DNA of 31,567 nucleotides from Bacillota bacterium. GTDB lineage: Bacteria; Bacillota; Clostridia; Lachnospirales; Lachnospiraceae. The stretch lies in contig JAEZKA010000067.1 of the NCBI GenBank assembly GCA_023436225.1, positions 1-31,567 on the forward strand, in the 5' to 3' direction. Positions within the stretch are counted from its first letter, which is position 1, and each line of letters starts with the position of its first letter. Below are positions 24,369 through 31,567 of the stretch, in pieces. The position numbers and the translations under genes were made by a program. Under the pieces are notes generated by a model. The model was not told the origin of the DNA and ran no database searches. It saw only the letters and a program-made list of their open reading frames with translations.

Positions 24369-24465
24369 GAGTATTAAGTCGTTATTACAAAAGTTGGTAG
24401 GGATGGAAAACTGCTTTATGCTGTAGTAGTCGGCGAGACTAGACGTAGAAAGGGAAGAAAAAACG

Positions 24466-25917
24466 ATGAAGAAAAGACTAATATCACTTTTACTGGTTCT
24501 GATGCTTGTTATCACCATGATACCAAATACACCGGCATTCGCAGCAGAATCGAAGACACAGAGGAATGAGGAACTTCAGAGCATGGCAGCCGGCCAGACC
24601 TACAGTGATTGGGCGTTAGGTGACCTGGTTGTAGCTGAGACCTACGGATTATTTCCCAATACCTGGTTCACTAAGGACATGACAGTGCCTATTACCAGAG
24701 CGAAACTGTTAGTCCTAAATTCCGGACTGAGATATAAGATGCTGAATACGGAATGTGTAAAGTCGGAAGGAGATTTTAAGTATAATCTGGTTGATAAGAT
24801 TACCGTAGAAGAGGTTATCAAATCTTTCTATAGTACAGTGAAGACATATACCTTAACGAAGGACCTAAACCTTGGAAACACCAATGCAGTTGCGTTTATG
24901 AAGGAAAACGGTATCTATACCGGTAAGAACGGTGAATTAGCGTTGAAGGATATCTGTTCCATTGAACAGGCGATTGTACTTGCTACCAGACTTGTTACCT
25001 GTATCTATGATAAACTGGATGCATCCAGTAAAGGCTTACTATGGGAGGCTAAGGCAAATGGCAATACCGTCTATATGCTTGGCTCCATCCATATGGCATC
25101 CACTGATATCTATCCGATGAGTGATAAGATATTATCTGCTTATAATAGTTCAGAAGCTTTGGCTGTAGAAGTAAATCTCTTTGATCAAGCAGGTGCTCTG
25201 GCGCTAGTGAACAATGCCTTCTATACCGATGGATCTACCTTAAAGGATCATGTATCCAAAGATACCTATGACAAAGTCATTGCTCTGGCAGCTAAATTTG
25301 GTGTACCGGAAGCTCAAGCAGCCTTGATGAAGCCCTGGTATATCTATATCTCCTTCACTTCTTTGTCAATGACAGAATCCGGTACGATAGACGAGGCAAC
25401 TACAAGCGCAAATCTTGGTATCGATATGAACTTCTTAACCAATGCTATGCTTAACGGCAAAAAAGTGCTTGAGGTTGAAGGTTATGGTGTTCAGGGTAAA
25501 ATGCTGGAAAGCTTCTCTAAAGAGCTCGCTGAGTATCTTGTGAATGAGACCATTGATGCAGTGAATGATTCACTGGCGGGAAAAGATAATACGAATCCAG
25601 AAGGACTTGCTTCTATGTTATCCTTATGGCGTGCCGGTGATGCGGAGAACTTCAAGCAATACAATTCCTTTGAATATCAGAATAAGGATATGCTGAAGGA
25701 TGGCACCACGGACGAGGAGATGAAACTCTTAAGAGAGTTCTACGACAAGCTCTTCATTCAAAGAAATGCAACCATGGCTGAATATATTGAAAATCTCTTG
25801 AAGACAGACAGTGGCCATACTTATTTTGTCATTGTTGGTAGTGGTCATTATCTGGGAGATTCGGACATAATAGAGCTTCTAACAGCAAAAGGCTATGAAA
25901 TCACCCAGATTAAATAA
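24466..25917 (+). CDS. Secreted TraB/GumN-family protein with S-layer-like repeats
   Basis: The 483-residue product has a signal peptide (KKRLISLLLVLML...; likely cut after AFA at about residue 26). Residues about 47-185 look like two degenerate SLH motifs, for example GLFPNTWFTKDMTVPITRAK and NGIYTGKNGELALKDICSIE, which could anchor it to the cell wall. The TraB/GumN domain begins at LLWEAKANGNTVYMLGSIHM, with GSIH at 206-209, and ends with VIVGSGHYLGDSDIIELL (GSGH near 458-461). These two GxxH motifs are the family hallmark. Distant relatives (Tiki, PrgY) are proposed metalloproteases. A protease role here is inference. It has its own promoter. Confidence 0.88.
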   Translation: MKKRLISLLLVLMLVITMIPNTPAFAAESKTQRNEELQSMAAGQTYSDWALGDLVVAETYGLFPNTWFTKDMTVPITRAKLLVLNSGLRYKMLNTECVKSEGDFKYNLVDKITVEEVIKSFYSTVKTYTLTKDLNLGNTNAVAFMKENGIYTGKNGELALKDICSIEQAIVLATRLVTCIYDKLDASSKGLLWEAKANGNTVYMLGSIHMASTDIYPMSDKILSAYNSSEALAVEVNLFDQAGALALVNNAFYTDGSTLKDHVSKDTYDKVIALAAKFGVPEAQAALMKPWYIYISFTSLSMTESGTIDEATTSANLGIDMNFLTNAMLNGKKVLEVEGYGVQGKMLESFSKELAEYLVNETIDAVNDSLAGKDNTNPEGLASMLSLWRAGDAENFKQYNSFEYQNKDMLKDGTTDEEMKLLREFYDKLFIQRNATMAEYIENLLKTDSGHTYFVIVGSGHYLGDSDIIELLTAKGYEITQIK

Positions 25918-26008
25918 GATATTGTAGGTTGCCAAATAAGTAGCAACCTTAAAACCAGAATAAGCGTGCTTTGTGGCATCTCCGGTACGCGTACGTGCTC
26001 GAATAAAT

Positions 26009-26022
26009 GCAAGCAAGCTTGC
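26009..26022. repeat. Hairpin GCAAGC-AA-GCTTGC in the TraB-M16 spacer
   Basis: This six-pair stem with an AA loop is followed by TTTT. It is the third member of the AGC-AA-GCT hairpin family (others at 8606 and 18012). Confidence 0.5.
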
Positions 26023-26056
26023 TTTTACTCATTTAGCTTACACACAAAAAATTAAT

Positions 26057-26137
26057 AAACTGCGAAATGGTATATTTACGAAGGTTCTGAGTATTTTAAA
26101 TCATTACTTCGTTTTATGGTACATTTCGCAGTTTTTT
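26057..26137. terminator. Long hairpin, probable bidirectional-type terminator after the TraB-family gene
   Basis: AAACTGCGAAATG (26057-26069) pairs perfectly with CATTTCGCAGTTT (26122-26134), with an inner ACGAAG/CTTCGT stem (26078 and 26107) and a T-run at 26132-26137. The spacer 25918-26541 also holds a small GGTTGC/GCAACC hairpin at 25927, a promoter at 26180 and a 41-base repeat, but no convincing gene. Confidence 0.6.
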
Positions 26138-26179
26138 ATGAAAATGATATTGAATGGTCTGTGGATGGTTGTGAAATTG

Positions 26180-26208
26180 TTGTAAACAGCATAAAAATGT
26201 GCTAGAAT
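26180..26208 (+). promoter_or_regulatory. Probable promoter for the M16 peptidase transcript
   Basis: TTGTAA (26180-26185), 17 bases, then TAGAAT (26203-26208) with an extended TGC. The transcript would carry an unusually long leader of about 330 bases including the repeat at 26250. Confidence 0.5.
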
Positions 26209-26249
26209 CAAGTAAATAGTGTGAATTAAAGTGATTCAAACAGGAAGTA

Positions 26250-26290
26250 CTGCGAAGTCCGCGTAAAGGAGCAAATTTCTTGTTCTTCCC
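26250..26290 (+). repeat. 41-base intergenic repeat, copy B
   Basis: It matches 6914-6954 at 32 of 41 positions. The outer stem is retained with different bases: GGAAG (26243-26247) pairs with CTTCC (26285-26289), where copy A has TAAGAAC with GTTCTTA. The inner stem GGAG/TTTC keeps pairing through G-U changes. These compensatory changes suggest selection for structure or a foldback mobile unit. Confidence 0.55.
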
Positions 26291-26541
26291 GTTTCCCAGC
26301 TATATCACAAATGCAGTATGGGATGTTAAGGGTATTAATGATGAGGCAGTTGCAGCAAAAGCAGCCATGCTTCACTAGTGTGAATGTAAAAACCATAATT
26401 TATGTCAATTATTTTAGTCAGTTTGTAAAGTTTATCACTTAATACGGAATTATGTTAGTCTGATTAACAGTAGTGGGAATTAGGTTTGTATATGGTGCTG
26501 GCTGGATGGATAAATTACTCTATGGATAGGAAGGAACCTAT

Positions 26542-27798
26542 ATGACGAAAATTAATCAATTATCCAACAAGATTACAGTAGTAACAGAGGTATTACCATA
26601 TTTACAAAGTGCATCCTTCGGTATATGGGTTAAAGCAGGCTCATCAAATGAAGATGATAGTAACAATGGTATTGCTCATATTATTGAGCACATGTTATTC
26701 AAAGGAACTAAGAAACGAAGCGCGAAGCAAATTGCTGATGAGATGGCACGTATCGGTGGCAATATGAATGCATTTACTAGTAAGGAATGCACCTCTTATT
26801 ATGCGACTACCTTAAGCGAGCATCTGCCGATTGCAATTGATATCATCGCAGATATGCTTACGAATTCACTCATTGAGGAAAAGGCGTTAAAGAAGGAAAA
26901 AGGCGTTATCATAGAAGAAATTGATATGTACGATGATTCACCGGAGGATCTTGTACATGAGATGCTGCAGCAGAGGATTTGGAAGGATCATCCTCTTGGG
27001 TATATGATTTCCGGTACAAAAAAAATCGTGCGTAGCGTTACCAGGGAACAGATCTGCGATTTTATGGATACCTATTATGTCGGTGAGAATATGATTATTT
27101 CAGTAGCCGGTAAGTTTGATGAAGGGAACGTGCTCGAATTACTGGAAGAGAAATTTAACGGTATCAAAGCTAAGAGTCAAAAGTTAAGTACGACGCAGTG
27201 TAAGCCGGAATACAACCGTGTACGTTGTAAACGGCATAAGGATATTGAGCAGATTCATTGTAATATTGCATTTGACTGTATTTCCTATCTGTCAGAGGAG
27301 AGGTATGTACTATCGATTCTCAACTCTATCTTGGGAGGAAGTGTTAATTCAAGATTATTCCAGAAAATCAGGGAGAATAGTGGTCTGACCTATTCTATCT
27401 ATTCCTATGGAAGCTCATACCGGGAGACTGGATTGTTCCATATCTATGCGGCCATGAATCCCTCTCAGGCGCCTGTTGTGGTGAAGAAGATATATCAGAT
27501 TATTGCTGATATTAAGAAAAAGGGTGTGACGGATGAGGAGCTGTCTATGACAAAGGAACAGATAAAGACAGAGCTGATTTTGGGCAATGAAAGTGCGAAG
27601 AGCAGGATGAATTCGAACGGGAAAGCATTGCTTAATCGTGGACGCCTGTTACCGATGGAGGAATTAATAGAAGGAATAGATAAAGTAAGTCTGACCGGAA
27701 TTATTGATTTTGCGAACCGCTATTTTGATATGGCATCCGCTTCCGTCTCGCTGGTGGGAAATCTAAAGGATGTAGACATGAAGTTATTGGAATATTAA
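26542..27798 (+). CDS. M16-family zinc metallopeptidase (processing peptidase-like)
   Basis: M16 peptidases of this size resemble the mitochondrial processing peptidase beta subunit and Bacillus YmxG. The 418-residue protein has the inverted zinc motif HIIEH (H46, E49, H50) and the distal metal ligand in KGVIIEEIDMYDDSPED (about residue 126). The second half (about 200-410) carries the structural repeat with NSILGGSVNSRLFQKIRENS and GLTYSIYSYGSS. The active site looks intact. It starts at ATG 26542 after AGGAAGG. pnp followed by an M16 gene is a common Firmicutes arrangement, although here a TraB-family gene intervenes. Natural substrates are unknown. Confidence 0.92.
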   Translation: MTKINQLSNKITVVTEVLPYLQSASFGIWVKAGSSNEDDSNNGIAHIIEHMLFKGTKKRSAKQIADEMARIGGNMNAFTSKECTSYYATTLSEHLPIAIDIIADMLTNSLIEEKALKKEKGVIIEEIDMYDDSPEDLVHEMLQQRIWKDHPLGYMISGTKKIVRSVTREQICDFMDTYYVGENMIISVAGKFDEGNVLELLEEKFNGIKAKSQKLSTTQCKPEYNRVRCKRHKDIEQIHCNIAFDCISYLSEERYVLSILNSILGGSVNSRLFQKIRENSGLTYSIYSYGSSYRETGLFHIYAAMNPSQAPVVVKKIYQIIADIKKKGVTDEELSMTKEQIKTELILGNESAKSRMNSNGKALLNRGRLLPMEELIEGIDKVSLTGIIDFANRYFDMASASVSLVGNLKDVDMKLLEY

Positions 27799-27837
27799 GG
27801 ATTTAAGCTTATAAATAAAATAATGGGAGGTAGTAGA

Positions 27838-28521
27838 ATGAGATATGAAATCGTAGGTGAGCCATTACCCGTTGTTACCTGTTATGTTACTGCGGGAGAA
27901 ACTCTGATTACAGAACGTGGCTCCATGAGTTGGATGAGCCCCAATATGAAGATGGAGACTTCGACCAATGGAGGAATTGGGAAGGCACTAGGAAGAATGT
28001 TCTCAGGAGATTCCTTTTTTCAGAACCGATATACAGCGATGGGCGGAGAAGGTATGATTGCCTTTGCCTCCAGCTTCCCCGGTTCCATACGGGCTCTGGA
28101 AATTGGTCCGGGCAATAACATGATTGTTCAGAAATCTTCCTTCTTAGCTTCCGAAGCAAGCATTGAGCTATCACTGCATTTTCAGAAAAAGCTTGGTGCA
28201 GGTCTGTTTGGTGGCGAAGGTTTCATCATGCAAAGATTGTCCGGCCATGGAATCGCATTTATAGAAATTGATGGTTATGCTATGGAATATACTCTTCAGC
28301 CTGGCCAGCAGATGGTGATTGATACCGGTTATCTAGCCGCCATGACAGAAAGCTGTACCATGGAAATTCATACCGTTCCAGGAGTTAAGAATATGCTTCT
28401 TGGTGGGGAAGGAATCTTTAATACCGTGGTTACGGGACCGGGTAAGATTATTCTTCAGACTATGCCGATATCCAGTGTAGCGAATACCTTGAGACCGTTC
28501 CTGCCATCCTCACATAATTAA
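27838..28521 (+). CDS. AIM24/TIGR00266-family protein
   Basis: This 227-residue protein belongs to the AIM24 family of beta-rich proteins of unknown bacterial function. Mitochondrial AIM24 affects inner-membrane organisation. Family features are the start MRYEIVGEPLPVVTCYVTAG, ERGSMSWMSPNMKMET near residue 30, the glycine-rich middle AGLFGGEGFIMQRLSGHG and the end GKIILQTMPISSVANTLRPF. GGAGG just upstream selects ATG 27838 rather than the in-frame ATG at 27823. It follows the M16 gene after 39 bases and is probably cotranscribed. Confidence 0.9.
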   Translation: MRYEIVGEPLPVVTCYVTAGETLITERGSMSWMSPNMKMETSTNGGIGKALGRMFSGDSFFQNRYTAMGGEGMIAFASSFPGSIRALEIGPGNNMIVQKSSFLASEASIELSLHFQKKLGAGLFGGEGFIMQRLSGHGIAFIEIDGYAMEYTLQPGQQMVIDTGYLAAMTESCTMEIHTVPGVKNMLLGGEGIFNTVVTGPGKIILQTMPISSVANTLRPFLPSSHN

Positions 28522-28583
28522 TCCTTATTGAACATGTAATATGATAAATAAGGGTAGGAAGCAGGCCCATAGGCTTTCTTTGT

Positions 28584-28639
28584 TGCTCCGTTTACGTTAG
28601 ACAGATTTATTAATTAAACTGCCTACTGTAAGCGGAGCA
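28584..28639. terminator. Long hairpin between two convergent genes
   Basis: TGCTCCGTTTAC (28584-28595) pairs with GTAAGCGGAGCA (28628-28639, one G-U). An inner TAG-CAG pairs with CTG-CTA around an A/T loop. No strong T-run follows on either strand, so a foldback repeat is an alternative to a bidirectional terminator. Confidence 0.45.
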
Positions 28640-28669
28640 TATTTGATGAACAACAATAGAAGTCTTATA

Positions 28670-29563
28670 TTATTGATGAATCAGAATTTTATAGGAGGCT
28701 TCAAAGATCTCCCCCGGATTTAAACGATTGCCATATTCCCGCTCCTCTAGGCTACCATTAAAATCAGCAGCATCACAACGCCCGTACCAGGGTTCGATGC
28801 AGATAAAGGGGGCATTCTTCTTAGCGGGCGACCATAAACCAAAGAGCGGAGCATCAAAGCTGACTGTCAGATACGGCTTTTTATTGCTGTCGGCTAAGGA
28901 AATGCAATGGAATTGGTTTTCCTCTATGATTAAAGCATCACGATCAAAGAGATGGGTATAGATTGGCAGGAAGCCGTCCTCGGTAGTCAGAATATGCTGC
29001 TCGGAGAAGGGTTTTTTCACCGCCAGTCCATTCTCGTCAACGAGCAGGTAATGAATGGGTTGATCCGAATCAAATAGGATATAGTGGTCCGATTGCTTTT
29101 CACCGTCTTTCAGTGGACATAGGAAAGCCGGGTGTCCTCCAATTGAGAAAAACATTTCATCATTGCCGGTATTAGCCACCCTCCAGATCGCGGTAACCTG
29201 ATTTTCCTCCAGACGGTAACCCAAATCCAGACGAAAATCAAAGGGATACACTTTCTTAGTATCCTCGGTAGAATCCAATGAAAACCAAAGCTCGTTGGTC
29301 GTCTGGCTTATACGATTAAAATTCATATCACGGGCAAAGCCATGCTGAGGCAGAGAATAAGTCTGTCCCTGATAGGTATAGGTTTTATTTTTAAGAGATC
29401 CCACCACGGGGAAGAGAATTGGGGCGTGACGTTTCCAGTAAGCGGGATCGGCATTCCACAGATACTCCGTGTTGGTAGGGATATGGAAAATCGAAGTGAG
29501 CTCAGCACCCTTTTCCTCTACTTCAATCTTAATGATATTATTTTGCAGTGAATAAACTGACAT
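28670..29563 (-). CDS. Aldose 1-epimerase-like protein (LacX type)
   Basis: The 297-residue protein belongs to the galactose-mutarotase superfamily, which interconverts alpha and beta anomers of sugars. Family residues are seen: LPQHGFARDM (H74), SIGGHPAFLCPL (H143) and a late CIEPWYGRCDA with the probable catalytic Glu. The LacX-type start SVYSLQNNIIKIEVEEKGAE and NTEYLWNADPAYWKRHAPIL are typical. It is the only minus-strand gene seen. It converges on the AIM24 gene and diverges from thrS. AAGGAGGA lies just before its start. The sugar cannot be predicted from sequence. Confidence 0.9.
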   Translation of the reverse strand: MSVYSLQNNIIKIEVEEKGAELTSIFHIPTNTEYLWNADPAYWKRHAPILFPVVGSLKNKTYTYQGQTYSLPQHGFARDMNFNRISQTTNELWFSLDSTEDTKKVYPFDFRLDLGYRLEENQVTAIWRVANTGNDEMFFSIGGHPAFLCPLKDGEKQSDHYILFDSDQPIHYLLVDENGLAVKKPFSEQHILTTEDGFLPIYTHLFDRDALIIEENQFHCISLADSNKKPYLTVSFDAPLFGLWSPAKKNAPFICIEPWYGRCDAADFNGSLEEREYGNRLNPGEIFEASYKILIHQ

Positions 29564-29602
29564 TTATAAATCCTCCTTCGGAAGGTATTTTAACACAGAC
29601 TC

Positions 29603-29631
29603 ATTTTAGCATAAGAGAAATCGCATTACCA
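29603..29631 (-). promoter_or_regulatory. Possible promoter of the aldose-epimerase-like gene
   Basis: On the minus strand TGGTAA (29631-29626) is followed after 17 bases by TAAAAT (29608-29603), with a TGC extension. The -35 match is poor. Confidence 0.4.
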
Positions 29632-29693
29632 TAGCTATTTCATGAACGATCCAATAATACCAATCTTTCCGAAAGGATTAAATTGAATTTGTC

Positions 29694-29721
29694 TTGACAA
29701 TCATAATAGGAATGATATAAT
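29694..29721 (+). promoter_or_regulatory. Promoter of the thrS T-box transcript
   Basis: A consensus TTGACA (29694-29699), a 16-base spacer and TATAAT (29716-29721) with a TGA extension form a strong promoter. Confidence 0.85.
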
Positions 29722-29763
29722 AAGCTTTAGTTATTAGTTTCAACTGATATAATTTTTAAAACG

Positions 29764-29998
29764 TTGACGAGAAGAGTACTGTGCAAAGTAATCCAGCGAG
29801 AGATATGATTGGTGTGATTATCTTATTATGAAGCATAGGAAGACCAACTCCGAGTGACCCCAATCCGGTCCGGTAATTCCGTTATCATTGAATGAAGTGG
29901 GTGCTATACACCAACAAGGGTGGAACCGCGACGTATTATTACGCTCGTCCCTTTCGATAGGCTTAAGTGCAATCGGAAGTGAGGCGTTTTTTTTATGC
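29764..29998 (+). promoter_or_regulatory. T-box riboswitch (threonyl) upstream of thrS
   Basis: The leader contains AGCGAG (29795-29800) of stem I, a likely specifier ACC (29843-29845, a threonine codon) after GGAAG, and the highly conserved T-box AGGGTGGAACCGCG (29917-29930). A terminator then forms: CTTTCGAT pairs with ATCGGAAG and ACGC..TC with GA.GGCGT, followed by eight T (29987-29994). Uncharged tRNA-Thr should stabilise the antiterminator and allow thrS expression. The specifier assignment is inference. It accounts for most of the 561-base spacer 29564-30124. Confidence 0.92.
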
Positions 29999-30124
29999 CT
30001 TTATCTATGATTGCATTTCATAATGGCTCTCATCCTATGGGATGGTGGACTTTTTTCTGAAAGGGAGAATAAAATCTCCCCCAACAGCTAATAAAGTGAT
30101 TTAATCATGAAAGGAGATTTTTAT

Positions 30125-31567
30125 ATGAAAATTACATTAAAGGATGGCTCTTTTAAAGAGTACGACAAGGCAATGAGCGTATATGAGATTGCGGCAGATA
30201 TCAGCGAGGGTTTGGCGAGAATGGCCTGTGCCGGAGAAATAGACGGTAAGGTAGTGGATCTTAGAACAAACGTGGATCGGGATTGCAATTTGAATATATT
30301 AACCTTCAACGATGAGGGGGGTAAGGCGGCTTACCGACATACCACCTCTCACGTATTGGCTCAAGCAGTTAAGAGACTATATCCGGAGGCAAAGCTTGCA
30401 ATCGGACCCTCTATTGATACCGGTTTTTATTATGATTTTGATATCCCTTCCTTTGATCGTGCAGCGCTCGATGCATTGGAAGCTGAGATGAAGAAGATTA
30501 TTAAGGAAGGTGCGGAGCTGGTTCGTTTTACCCTTCCCAGAGCTGAGGCAATTGCCTTAATGCAATCCAAGAATGAGCCTTATAAGGTTGAATTGATTGA
30601 GGATCTACCGGTAGATGCAGAGCTTTCCTTCTATCAGCAGGGTGATTTTGTAGATCTTTGTGCCGGACCTCACTTGATGAGTACAAAGAATATTAAGGCA
30701 TTTAAGCTGATTTCCTCCTCCGGTGCTTATTGGAGAGGCTCAGAGAAGAACAAGATGCTGACTCGCGTATACGGAACAGCATATACGAAGAATGCTGAGT
30801 TAGAGGAATATCTTGCTTACCTTGAGGATATTAAGAAGCGTGATCATAACAAATTAGGTCGCGAGATGGAGCTGTTCACTACGGTAGATGTAATTGGTCA
30901 GGGACTTCCGTTATTGATGCCCAAGGGAACTAAGATTATTCAGACTCTTCAGAGATGGATTGAGGATGAGGAGGAGCGTCGTGGTTATGTAAGAACCAGA
31001 ACTCCTTTGATGGCAAAGAGTGATCTCTATAAGATCTCCGGTCACTGGGATCATTACAAGGAAGGTATGTTCGTTCTTGGTGATGAGAAGGTGGATAAGG
31101 AAGTGTTCGCTCTACGTCCTATGACATGTCCATTCCAGTATTATGTATATAAGAATAGCCAGAAATCCTACCGTGATCTGCCTCTTCGATATGGTGAGAC
31201 TTCCACCTTATTCCGTAATGAGGACTCCGGTGAAATGCATGGTTTGACCCGTGTACGTCAGTTCACGATCTCTGAGGGACATTTGATCGTTCGTCCCGAT
31301 CAGATGGATGAGGAATTTAAGGGGTGTTTGGATCTTGCAAGATACTGTTTAAGAACCTTAGGTGTAGAGAATGATGTAACCTATCGCCTCTCCAAATGGG
31401 ATCCGAACAACAAGGAGAAATACATTGGGACGGAAGAAGTATGGGAAGAAACCCAGGGTAGAATCCGCAAGGTATTGACTGAGCTTGAGATTCCTTTTTA
31501 CGAGGAAGAGGGCGAAGCTGCCTTCTATGGTCCTAAGGTGGATATTCAGGCAAAGAATGTATATGGC
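30125..31567 (+). CDS. thrS: Threonyl-tRNA synthetase, 3' end outside the window
   Basis: ThrRS charges tRNA-Thr with threonine. The first 481 residues are seen and the frame is open to the window edge. A full protein is about 640 residues. Order: TGS domain (1-60), the editing domain with HTTSH (HxxxH, about 73-77) and CAGPH, then the catalytic core. Zinc ligands Cys335 and His386 match those known in E. coli. The motif is MTCPFQ rather than the usual MNCPGH, followed by SYRDLPLRYGETSTLFRNED and MHGLTRVRQFTISEGH. This indicates a divergent ThrRS lineage. ATG 30125 follows AAAGGAG. It is controlled by the T-box. Confidence 0.97.
   Translation, partial: MKITLKDGSFKEYDKAMSVYEIAADISEGLARMACAGEIDGKVVDLRTNVDRDCNLNILTFNDEGGKAAYRHTTSHVLAQAVKRLYPEAKLAIGPSIDTGFYYDFDIPSFDRAALDALEAEMKKIIKEGAELVRFTLPRAEAIALMQSKNEPYKVELIEDLPVDAELSFYQQGDFVDLCAGPHLMSTKNIKAFKLISSSGAYWRGSEKNKMLTRVYGTAYTKNAELEEYLAYLEDIKKRDHNKLGREMELFTTVDVIGQGLPLLMPKGTKIIQTLQRWIEDEEERRGYVRTRTPLMAKSDLYKISGHWDHYKEGMFVLGDEKVDKEVFALRPMTCPFQYYVYKNSQKSYRDLPLRYGETSTLFRNEDSGEMHGLTRVRQFTISEGHLIVRPDQMDEEFKGCLDLARYCLRTLGVENDVTYRLSKWDPNNKEKYIGTEEVWEETQGRIRKVLTELEIPFYEEEGEAAFYGPKVDIQAKNVYG

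Noticed and set aside
306..24495. Shared MKKRLISLLL start of the lipoprotein and the TraB-family protein as a sign of duplication
   Set aside because: The codons differ and the rest of the proteins are unrelated. It is a generic signal-peptide pattern.
25973..26185. 70-codon frame after the TraB-family gene
   Set aside because: It runs across two hairpins and up to a promoter, lacks a ribosome-binding site and has no recognisable domain.

Overview
The window looks like a chromosomal segment of a low-GC, Gram-positive anaerobe of the Lachnospiraceae / Clostridium phytofermentans type. This is inferred from several things. The gene order rimP-nusA-ylxR-ylxQ-infB-rbfA-nrnA-truB-ribF, followed by rpsO and pnp, is the Firmicutes translation/RNA cluster. 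Strong AGGAGG ribosome-binding sites, TTG starts, sigma-A promoters with extended -10 boxes, a threonyl T-box and a YmaF homologue all fit. No database was consulted.

Layout. 1-126: the 3' end of a group II intron (domains V and VI) that enters from the left. 173-5082: a polar amino-acid ABC uptake system. Its lipoprotein gene (306-1115) is separated from its permease (3601-4263) and ATPase (4324-5082) by a large zinc-ribbon/membrane protein gene (1394-3370). Near-duplicate promoters precede the lipoprotein gene and the permease gene. 5147-14477: the nusA-infB operon, starting at a strong promoter and leader hairpin and ending after ribF. Its IF2 carries a very long decapeptide repeat. 14478-17202: a spacer with a foldback element, then a two-gene ABC exporter. 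17203-17915: a MITE-like foldback element with flanking direct repeats, then rpsO with its promoter and a strong terminator. 18074-21769: three accessory genes, a MATE transporter, a YmaF-like histidine-rich protein and a chemotaxis receptor with a membrane-embedded sensor. 21854-24300: pnp with a long structured leader and a terminator. 24340-25917: a secreted TraB/GumN-family protein with S-layer-like repeats. 25918-26541: a 624-base spacer with several structured repeats. 26542-28521: an M16 peptidase and an AIM24-family protein. 28670-29563 (minus strand): an aldose-1-epimerase-like protein. 29694-31567: T-box-controlled thrS, cut by the window edge.

How the genes work together. The core is transcription elongation (NusA), ribosome assembly (RimP, RbfA, S15), initiation (IF2), tRNA modification (TruB), RNA turnover (NrnA, PNPase), flavin cofactor synthesis (RibF) and tRNA charging (ThrRS). 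The accessory genes between these blocks deal with transport, sensing and the cell surface.

No defence system, prophage or CRISPR array is visible. The unexplained material is mostly small-scale. It includes a 41-base imperfect repeat with compensatory stem changes (6914 and 26250), a family of 14-16-base hairpins built on AGC-AA-GCT (one inside the IF2 repeat), a 205-base MITE-like hairpin, a pnp leader with competing helices, and a 60-base higher-order repeat in infB.
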